64,000 nt of DNA from Chamaecyparis obtusa. Taxonomy: Eukaryota; Streptophyta; Pinopsida; Cupressales; Cupressaceae. The stretch spans positions 310,001 through 374,000 of the forward strand of contig BSBK01003554.1 in NCBI GenBank assembly GCA_027943335.1. The letters are read 5' to 3'. Shown piece by piece: positions 56,291-64,000 of the stretch (within the stretch, counting starts at the first letter, position 1; the number at the start of each line of letters is the position of its first letter). The notes beneath the pieces are model-generated. The model made no database searches, was not told the origin of the DNA, and saw only the letters and a list, made by a program, of their open reading frames with translations. The translations under genes and the position numbers were made by a program.

Positions 56291-57840
56291 TCAACTTTCA
56301 AATTTGAAAGTATGTGGCTTACCCACCCCCATTTCTTGTCTCTTCTTAGGCAATGGTGGGTCAATGCTCCCTTTTGCAAAGGAACCAGGATGTTCCAATT
56401 TTCAAATAAACTCAAATTTGTGAAGTCAAAAATTGTTATTTGGAACAAGGAGGTATTTAAAAATATCTTTCAAGAAAAGACCAAGATTGAAAATGGACTT
56501 GATCAAATTGTTGATTAGATTATCAAGGAGGGTTTGAACCCTTCTTTAGCCGAGAAACAAATATCCCTTCAGAAATATTGGGAAATCCTTTGTACTCCAG
56601 AGGAGATTTACCAGAGACAAAAATCTCGAGAGCTTTGGCTTAAGGAGGGGGATAGAAATACCAATTTTTTCCATGCTTCATCCAAAATAAGAAAGGCTTC
56701 ATCTGCTATTATTTCTATCAAGGATGTGATATCTGGTGAAATTCTTAATTCTCAACAGCAAATTAGCAAGGAAGGGGTGTGTTTTTTTTTAAATTTGTTA
56801 GCTCCAGTCTTACCTCGATCTGTTAATCAAGATGTTGTGGATGATTTATTGCATTCCATCCCCTCACTCATATCAGACAGGGATAATGAACATCTAATGA
56901 AGCCTTTTACCTTGGAGGAGCTTCACTCTATTATTTTTTCTATGGTGCTAGATAAGGTGCCTGGACTAGATGGTTTTACTATGGTGTTTTATCAGAAATG
57001 CTGGTATGTGATTAAAATTGATTTGTTGTTGGCTATAGAAGAATCTCATAAATAGGGTTATGTCCTCAGTAATTTTAATGCTACCAACCTTGCACTAATC
57101 CCCAAAACCAAAAATCCTAGTTCTTTTGCAGATTTTAGACCTATCTCGCTCTGTACTTCTATCTACAAAATTTTTACTAAAGCAATCTATCTAAGATTAA
57201 AATCTATCATTTCGTCAATTAGCTCTCCCCAACAAGGAGGTTTTTTCGTAGGTAGGGATACTTCGGATGGTTCATTAGTTGTCCTTGAAGTTATCCACAT
57301 TATTGAATCTTCTCAAATCCCATCTTTTGTCTTGAAACTTGACATGATGAAAGCTTATGATAAAGTAAATTGGCCTTTCCTTCTTCAGGTTCTCAAAAAA
57401 TTTGGATTCGCAAATGCATGGTGCAAATGGATTAAGAGCTATCTCTCAGGAACATCTTTTTCAATTTTAATTAATGGTGTCCCCTCGGGTTTTTTCCATG
57501 CCTCCCAAGGAGTTTGGAAAGAAGATCCTTTATCCCCATTCTTATTTATTATTATGGCTAAGGCTTTCAGTAGATCTATTCAAAACCAAAAAACTCTAGA
57601 TGACTGGAAAGGTATATCTATTCCTAATTTTGGCCTCTCTATTTCCCACAAGTTTTTTGCAAATCATACACTTCTGTTTGGGAAGTCCAACATCCAAGAG
57701 GCTAAATGCTTAAAGCAGGTTTTAGACACTTATACACCGGGGTCTGGTCAAGTCATCAATCCTCTCAAATCCAAACTTTATATGTTTTTTACTTCACAAC
57801 ATATTAAGGATATAATTTTAGCATTTTTGGTTCCCCTCTA
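56291..57840 (+). pseudogene. LINE ORF2, reverse transcriptase domain (catalytically dead)
   Basis: Linker with SRELWLKEGDRNTNFFHAS, then the RT: DKVPGLDGFTMVFYQKCW, FADFRPISLCTSIYKIFTK, LKLDMMKAYDKVNWPFLL and WKEDPLSPFLFIIMAKAF (Asp for Gly, and Trp for Arg, at the usual GVRQGDPLSP block). The catalytic FADDTLLFG reads FANHTLLFGK near 57658: both Asp are lost. One TAG breaks the frame near 57054. A further frameshift occurs near 57840. It would copy element RNA at the nick. Confidence 0.88.
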
Positions 57841-59844
57841 GACAACCTTCCATCTACGTATCTTGGCATTCCTTTCTTTTTTGGTGAGGTTAAGACTTCT
57901 TATTGGGAGGTAGTGATCTCTAGGTTGAAAAATAGAATTGTTTCTTGGAAGGCAAGGTGGTTATCTCTTTCTGGCAGGATCTTGCTAGTTAAAACAGTGT
58001 TAACAACTATTCCTAATTATTATATCTCCATCCTCCAAGCTCCAAATTTAGTTATCTCATGTATTGAAAAGATCATTCATTCCTTCCTCTGGACATCCAA
58101 TATGTACAATGAAAATAAAGTCCCTCTGGCCTCATTGGGGAATCTTTCGCTTAATAAAGCATATGGAGGGGCAGGGTTACATGACATATCCCTTAGAAAC
58201 AAAGCTTTTGGTGGGAAGTTCATTTGGAATATGTATTATAAGCCACATAAATTATGGTGCCAGATTATGCAAGCAAAATATTTAGATACCACCAACCCAA
58301 ATAGAATTCTTACCATCTCTAACCCTCCTTCTAGTTCTCCTACATGAAATTTTATGGTCTCATCTAGAAATGTTGTTACTAAAATCCTATCTTGGCAAGT
58401 TGATGATGGATCTAGTGTTTCATTTTGGAAAGACTCATGGAATGGATTCCCTCCTTTATGTTCCTTGTCCTCTTTAGATAAAATTATTTATGTTTCCTCA
58501 GCTATGTGGGGAGATCTATTGGTAGATTATGTGGATCATGTGGAATTAATATCACACAAGACTATTTGGAAAGATCCACTTGTCCTTCCCATAGACATAT
58601 CTGCTGCTAAAGAGTTATCGACTATCCTTGTCAGTCATTCAGTCTATATGTCTAATGGTAATGATAAATTGATTTGGTGCCCCTCTAAAGATGGATTGTA
58701 TTCTGTTAAATCTAGTTATGTTTCCCTACAACATATGGCCATCAATCATCATAGTAATCAATAGGATTTTTATTTTTGTTGGGATAAATCAATTCTCCCT
58801 AAGGCGGGAGTCTTTTCATGGTTCACTGTACTAGGTAGAATCCTAACCAGTGATAGGCTAGTTAGACTCCACATAGCACTTCCCTTCAATTGTGTCCTAT
58901 GCAACTTGTATTCAGAATCAATGGATCATCTTTTTGTCCACTATCTTTTTGCCCAGCAATGTTGGTATTTTGTTATGAGTAAATCATCTATATCTTTTCC
59001 TCTCCCTAACTCACTGTGGGAGCTCTTCCAATCATGGCCAACCTTATATTCAAATTCTCTATTTTCATGCTTATGGTATATTATTCCTTCTTCAGTAATT
59101 TGGTTGATTTGGTGGGAAAGGAATAAAAGAATATTTAGGAAAGTTAGTTCAGACATCCCCTCAGTCTTGAGCACAATTGAGAGGCTTATATTTGAGCAAG
59201 TTAATAGCATGTCCTCTCTTCTTTTTAACCCAAATGTGTTATTCACATCCTGGGATATTGCAGTAACATCTAATTGGAAGCATATTTCTTTCCCTTCTTC
59301 ACCTATCTTCCCTATTATCAGGAAATCTCCTATTTGTAGATCCGATGTTAAGTGGAAACCACCTAAGTCTCCTTTCATCAAGCTAAATTTTGATGGCTCC
59401 TCAAGAGGGAACCCAACCGAGTCAGGTATTGGTTGTTGTTTGAGAAATTAGTCAAGCAAGGCTCTTTCTTTATCAACATGTCCTATCTATCCAGGAACAA
59501 ATAACATGGTTGAAGCTACTTCCTTGCTAGAAGGTTTATCACTTGCAAAAAATATGTCAATCTCTAACCTTCATATTGAAGGAGATTCATCAGTCATCAT
59601 TAATGCTTGTATTAGTAGAGAGAGCTCTAACTGGCAGATGAAGTATATCCTTCACCAAATTAGGGTACTCATTGATTCTTTAAACAACTTTTTTATATCT
59701 CATACATATCAAGCGGGTAATGCTTTGGCATATTCTTTGGCTAATCTGGGCTATGACAAGGTAATGTTAGAGCCTTCTATCTCATTGAGTGCAATTAAAA
59801 AGTATCCTCTTCTGCTTGCTATTATTGGGAAGGAATCTTTTTAA
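57841..59844 (+). pseudogene. LINE ORF2 C-terminal part: zinc-binding RT region and RNase H (decayed)
   Basis: Continues ISRLKNRIVSWKARWLSLSG and IPNYYISILQAP, a zf-RVT-like part (RILTSDRLVRLHIALPFNC ... CNLYSESMDHLFVHY) and an RNase H: IKLNFDGSSRGNPTESGIGC, MVEATSLLEGLSLAKN, LHIEGDSSVIINAC, then HTYQAGNALAYSLANLG. The last block normally reads ALADSLANLG, so the fourth catalytic Asp is Tyr here. Stops at 58346, 58762 and 59449. TAA at 59842 ends ORF2. Confidence 0.85.
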
Positions 59845-61984
59845 GTAATGTGTAATTTTTAGTGCCATATATAATTTTGAGCTAGAGTTTTTCAATACTA
59901 ATTAGTGCTCATGCTAAACACTAATTAGATTAGAAAAAGTATCCTCTAGTTCTTTTGGGTGTGTGTCTTTAACTTGTTAATCATTTTATGTCATCCAAAA
60001 TGCCATTTTGACATTTCTTTTTTAGGTGGAGATATTTATGATGTTACTTCTATACTAACTGGCATTGCAATTTTGTTTTGTCATGAAAAAGGCATGCCAA
60101 ATTGGCAATGAGTATTTGGCATTACATAAGTGAATTTACATTTTTCCTCTACTCTTGTTTGCGCTCCTACTTGGCGCTGAAGAATTGAGCTAGTAGATTT
60201 ATCATTACATCTCCCTCATGTTGTTTTAGGCTCTCTTGTCAAGTAGATATCTACTACATTGGATGCCAATTCACTCTCCACTTCTGGTCATTAATTTCCT
60301 CCCACGTATATGTGACATTTTTTCCTGCCATTTTCTTTCCACATATCCATCTGCCAAGGTACTTTCCAGCAAAATTGCAATTTGTGTCATCCTTCTCCAG
60401 TATTTCCCGATATCTAGGTATGGTTTCAGATTTATATTATCGCTTCTCTTATTTTTTTTGTGTTTGTAGTTAGTTAGTTTGTAAGGCTAACATGCTTCGG
60501 GGATTTCTGGGCTTTGGCTTCTGTCACTTCTCTCGTGTGTCTTTATACCTTGTGTTTATTTCACAAGATTTTATATCTTTTATGTGACGTGAAGTCATTA
60601 TTTTTTATGGTAGTTGTTCTTGCAATTATGGCTATGGGTATTTTTAAGGGCCATGTTGTTTTCATTCTTCATTTATCTCTCTGCTTTCATCCTTGTTGTT
60701 TTGACCTCATTCTCTATTTTCACTTCCTCTATTATCTTGGCTTTCCTACTTCTTCCTCGGCTGAGTCTAAATTATGTTAGGGCACCCTAGCTTCCTTGTG
60801 GGTGTTAGTTTAGCTATTGAACATTGCTCGGTTTGCGCATCCTTGCACATGGAATACTATCCTAGAAAGTATAGGGTACTGTTGGAGGTGGAGGCCTGGG
60901 AAGAACCTTTCCTTGGGGCCATTAAGGATGATATTCTTGCATTAGTCTTGAACTATGATCGACCTCACATTTTTCATGGCATTAGAAGAATCATTGGCTT
61001 TGATATCCTTTCTCCTTTAAGCAGAAGAATCATTTATCCATCTCAGATCCTCTCCATTTTCTTTTCTAACATGTTTGACCTCATGCAATCTCCAGCTCAA
61101 TTGGAGACTATACCAATCCATTATGTCAAACCCATTTTTCTTCAAAATAATAAGGTTTGAATCACATATCAAAGATATGATTTGTGGGGTGGTGCCGCTC
61201 TGCTGGGAGGACTTTTTCATCACCATGTTGTGTTAAGAGACCATGTAGTTTTTATGGTCTACAAAAGCATCAAAAAATCATTGGAGAGGCAGTCTTTCCA
61301 CCCAATTAAAATCTCCCTTCAACAATATGGGGGTTTTTTTTATCTAAAGAATGCATTAGTAGCATTCATCAGGTGGTATTCGCTATGCTTGATTTGTTGG
61401 AAGTAGACTCCTCTCATCTGCCCATTGTGTCTCTCCAATCTCGACCTGTTCCTGATTTGAACCTTAGTCTTTTCTTTGGGGATATTTCATCAGCTCATAT
61501 GAATACTTGAGTTTTTCCACCACATGGTACATTGTGGTCTCTGCGAATCTTGTGGTTCTTATTCAGGTTTTGATTTGACCCACTTTCAATGAATTGGAAA
61601 GAAAATCTCCAGCCTGCTTATATGAAATTCTCTAGTACACTCATCTACTCTCTCATGGATTCTGCTAGCATGCTCAATGTAAACTCATTTCCCTTAGTGG
61701 ATGAGGCTTTTTGTAACTCCAGACTGTGGTCCTAAGGAGATGTAAAGTTTGTAATATCTACATCTAGCTCTCTGTATCTATACATTGTTGTAAGATGGAT
61801 GCATTGTTGATGGAGTTTTCCTCACAGTGGTTTATTTCTTTTTGGTTTTTCATGATGGGGTCAACAAAGGAGTTTTATTTCCCCTGGTTCTTTTCTTTGG
61901 GAGCCCCTTATTTTAGAACTAGGTTATATGTAAAAATGAAAATATTAATATAATATATATCAAGTGGCACTGCCACCTTGTTTC
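59845..61984 (+). other. LINE 3' region, unusually long
   Basis: About 2.1 kb between the RNase H stop and the poly(A) tail. Plant L1 elements usually have a few hundred bases here. It is T-rich with a decayed frame at 60774-61406 (separate entry) and a tail reading ATATATATCAAGTGGCACTG before poly(A). It lies inside the TSDs and so was part of the inserted RNA copy or a later insertion within it. Confidence 0.65.
60774..61406 (+). pseudogene. Possible third ORF in LINE 3' region (frameshifted)
   Basis: Frame 60774-61160 reads as ordinary protein (YYPRKYRVLLEVEAWEEPFL, then ILALVLNYDRPHIFHGIRRI). It seems to go on after a frameshift at 61182-61406 (WGGAALLGGLFHHHVVLRDH, then SLQQYGGFFYLKNALVAF). 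Composition differs from the T-rich surroundings. I recognise no family. It may be a captured host exon or a further LINE ORF. Confidence 0.35.
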
Positions 61985-61998
61985 AAAAAAAAATAAAT

Positions 61999-62012
61999 TA
62001 AATACATTAGGG
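61999..62012 (+). repeat. LINE target-site duplication, right copy
   Basis: Exact copy of 53196-53209. Its CATTAG forms the 3' splice site in front of the LRR exon starting at 62011. Confidence 0.95.
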
Positions 62013-62084
62013 ATTTATTCTGCAACACAGGCTTGACAGGAAGACTTCCAAGCACTATAGGAACCTTACCTCCTTGAGGATTCT
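62011..62084 (+). pseudogene. LRR receptor-kinase exon, piece 2
   Basis: Reads DLFCNTGLTGRLPSTIGTL, then after a 1-bp loss SLRIL. The layout matches the NxGLTGxLPxxIGNLxxLxxL repeat of LRR-VIII receptor kinases. In phase with the exon ending at 52935. The expected donor GTGAGT reads ATGAGT at 62085, a G-to-A change. Frameshift and donor loss show a pseudogene. Confidence 0.75.
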
Positions 62085-62201
62085 ATGAGTTCTACTAATT
62101 ATAAGTTAAGTCCAATGCCCTGCAAACTTTAAAGCACTATTACAATCTTATAATTAATTTCCCAATAATATTTTAGATTGGTAAATTTCTATTACCCAAA
62201 G

Positions 62202-62275
62202 GATGGTAATTGAATGCAATTTCAATGGACAAATACCACCTCAATTGGGAATCTGATTAACCTTAATTTTTTTTA
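62202..62275 (+). pseudogene. LRR receptor-kinase exon, piece 3
   Basis: After an AAAG acceptor reads MVIECNFNGQIPPQLG, then with a 1-bp loss NLINLNF, the next leucine-rich repeat (family pattern LVGCSFSGxIPxxIGNLxxL). The right boundary is approximate. Confidence 0.7.
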
Positions 62276-62377
62276 AAGATTATAACTTTCCATATATGTC
62301 ATTAAATAATACCTTGACTATCTATTCAAGAACAAAAACTTGGAGTTTTTCTGATACCATATTTGATTTTTCTCAAG

Positions 62378-62521
62378 GCTCTGAGTCTCAATTCGTCCCA
62401 CTCTGGGTAAGTTGGTCAATTTGGCATGGCTTGATCTTGCAAGCAATCAACTTAGTGGGAGTATTCTAGTCTTCAATTATGGTCAATCTGGATTAGATCA
62501 TCTTGCTAATGCAAATCACTT
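62378..62521 (+). pseudogene. LRR receptor-kinase exon, piece 4
   Basis: Reads VSIRPTLGKLVNLAWLDLAS, then NQLSGSILVFNYGQSGLDHL and ANANHL, ending at CACTT before a good GTGAGT donor at 62522. In At5g49760-type kinases this repeat is likewise followed by a loop ending GLDxLxxxxHF at an exon junction. A TGA stands near the exon start and a few codons of the repeat seem lost. Later exons (transmembrane and kinase) were not found to 64000. Confidence 0.75.
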
Positions 62522-62527
62522 GTGAGT

Positions 62528-63655
62528 AATAAGATGTTAGTGTATTTGAATGAATTTGAATCCCTTTAAAATCAATTTTACCTTTAATAAAATGTAATGT
62601 GTTGGAAATCTTCTTTAAACAGAACTCAATTTATTGCATCAATAGAATCAACACCAAATTAACAAAGTTAACAAATTGATGTCAATATAACAAGAGGTGA
62701 TCAATATAACCATATTAATAAGAAAAAGGTGACCAATATCAAGAAACATTATCAATATAACAATATTTATAATGAGAACTTTTACAGGTAAGTGCACAAA
62801 GATGGGGGGCCCAAAAGGGGGTATAAGATGCCACTTTTTTCCTGAAATCAGCAAACTCTGAACTTCAACAAGAAATTGAAGATAGTTAGACTCAAAATTT
62901 TAAGATGCGACAAAAACAAGAGTTGTAATACTCTGAATCTAGTTCCTAAACTACTGACTTATTTTGAAAATGGTGCAAATTAAGGCCCTCAAAAAGGGGG
63001 AGCACAAAAAGTGGTCCTATTTTTTGTGAAAAACATAACATAGCGTCTAGTGTGCTCCCCCTAAAATGTTAACTTTTTTTTGAATTTTTTTAATCACTCC
63101 AGTGAGAAGTTAGCTAATACCACATAGTTTATCTTGGAATTTTTTGGTAATTTTTTATGAATTTACGAAGTGCACCCATCCTAAAAATATGAAATTTTTG
63201 TGTGCTCTCCCTAGAAATCATTTAAAACTAATCAAAAATCAAATTTTATTTTTTTTTTCGAAGTGTGTAGAATGGAGTCTAGTTTTTAAAAATGTAACTT
63301 GTTGCAAAATTTGATGAATGAGCCAAAATCTATGCCCAAAATACTACATCTTGGGTTTTTACAAAAAATAGACATACACACAAAAAGAAATTAGAGTTGT
63401 AAAACTTAACATAATCAGAATTCAAAATAAATTATATGCTTAGATAGCTAATAGAGAGATCTGCAATATCACGTCGTTTGATTTTTATGTTCTTGAGCCA
63501 TGAGTAAACGTAATGAGGAGCACACAAAAAAAGATGTCATTTTTTTGTGTCTACTGGAAAACACATCTCAAGCATATTTCAATCATCCAAGCCCTTGGGT
63601 TGGATCTCCAAGGAAAATCCAATCCTTAGGATTGGTAAATTTCAATGCCTTACAA
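62528..63655. other. AT-rich DNA with short G-rich and T-rich blocks, no gene
   Basis: No coding frame is recognised. Short related strings recur: GGGGGAGCACAAAAAGTGG near 62996, GTGTGCTCCCCCTAAAA near 63048, GTGTGCTCTCCCTAGAAAT near 63200 and GAGGAGCACACAAAAAAAG near 63514, in both orientations. They may mark a decayed repeat. Confidence 0.35.
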
Positions 63656-63657
63656 AG

Positions 63658-63769
63658 TGTGTGTGCCCTATAAGGTGAGTGCACTACTAAAATCCATGAC
63701 TTCCATAGGGCGCACGCCCTATGGAAGTCATGGATTTCAGTACTATGCTCACCCTATAGGGTGTGCACC
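63658..63769. repeat. Near-perfect inverted repeat (foldback)
   Basis: Perfect 23-bp arms at 63690-63712 and 63715-63737 (AAATCCATGACTTCCATAGG onwards), with only CA between them. Imperfect pairing extends outward to about 55 bp per arm (TAAGGTGAG with CTCACCCTA). A third, shorter copy of the arm motif lies at 63759-63790 (GTGCACCCTATTTAAGTCAT). Could be a small foldback or MITE-like element; no target duplication was identified. Confidence 0.85.
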
Positions 63770-63818
63770 CTATTTAAGTCATAGATTTAAATAGTGATGA
63801 GAAATAGTCAGAGTGAGA

Positions 63819-63821
<3 letters not shown>

Positions 63822-63887
<66 letters not shown>

Positions 63888-63894
63888 TCTCTCT
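63822..63894. repeat. (GA)n microsatellite running into (TC)n
   Basis: GA repeats to 63885 switch at once to TCTCTCTCT (63886-63894), so the two runs can pair as a hairpin. Confidence 0.97.
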
Positions 63895-64000
63895 ACACCT
63901 TCCTATCCTCTATATTTTCCCTTCTTACCTCTTTCTCTCTCCCTCCCCCACTCTCTCTCTCTCTCTCTACACCTTCCTATCCTGTGTATTTTCCCTTCTT
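63886..64000. repeat. Duplicated TC-rich unit at the window end
   Basis: CTACACCTTCCTATCC followed by TATTTTCCCTTCTT occurs near 63893 and again near 63967, each after a TC run, differing by CTCTA versus TGTG. A short tandem duplication cut by the window edge. Confidence 0.9.

Larger units (their letters stand above)
53210..61998 (+). mobile_element. L1-type LINE, nearly complete, 8.8 kb, 14-bp TSD
   Basis: Plant L1 order: ORF1 with DUF4283-like and zinc-knuckle parts, then ORF2 with AP-endonuclease, RT and RNase H, then a long 3' part and a poly(A) tail (61985-61998, with one T near the end). TAAATACATTAGGG on both sides proves target-primed insertion. Only five bases stand before the first ATG (53215). 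It is inactive: stops, at least two frameshifts in ORF2 and lost catalytic residues. Confidence 0.93.

Noticed and set aside
58941..59381. 146-codon minus-strand frame in the LINE
   Set aside because: It is opposite the zf-RVT/RNase H part, which is clearly coding on the plus strand.

Overview
This window looks like nuclear DNA of a land plant with a large, repeat-rich genome. It is AT-rich and almost wholly made of decayed retrotransposons (Ty3/gypsy, Ty1/copia and plant-type L1 LINE). The only recognisable host gene is a fragment of a plant leucine-rich-repeat receptor kinase. The long, old nested elements would fit a gymnosperm, but nothing seen here proves that. No rRNA, tRNA, CRISPR or bacterial-type genes were recognised.

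Layout. (1) 1-9230, minus strand: a Ty3/gypsy gag open to the window edge, a tRNA-Arg-type primer-binding site (PBS), one LTR (2449-3658), a polypurine tract (PPT) on the other side of that LTR, an intact 1197-codon ORF of unknown function, and an array of diverged hairpin repeats (7630-8925). (2) 9480-19534, plus strand: element A, a Ty3/gypsy element with gag, protease, RT-RNase H, integrase, a third ORF after integrase and a 3' LTR; its 5' end is missing. (3) 20500-22750, minus strand: a strongly decayed Ty3/gypsy gag fragment. (4) 24774-31901: a complete Ty1/copia element with two 1.3-kb LTRs and a perfect TGATC target-site duplication (TSD). (5) 32176-41763: element B, a relative of A with two LTRs and the same third ORF. 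(6) 41764-51355: an old tandem duplication of a roughly 620-bp unit. One unit was hit by a 5'-truncated minus-strand LINE, that LINE by a chromovirus-like gag-protease element (TSD GAAAA), and one LTR of that element by a non-coding LTR element with three LTR copies (TSD GCCCT). (7) 52865-62521: remnants of an LRR receptor-kinase gene whose intron holds an 8.8-kb LINE (53210-61998; 14-bp TSD). (8) 62522-64000: intergenic DNA with a near-perfect foldback and purine/pyrimidine microsatellites.

How the parts relate. The frames are mostly collinear and broken by stop codons. Many of these stops sit where relatives or the family have Gln, Arg or Trp, as expected from C-to-T decay of methylated DNA. 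Elements A and B share a third ORF, so it is a family trait. The main candidates for something undescribed are the intact 1197-aa ORF with its hairpin array, the A/B third ORF, the extra ORF in the LINE 3' region, and the LINE insertion that copied an intron 3' splice site.
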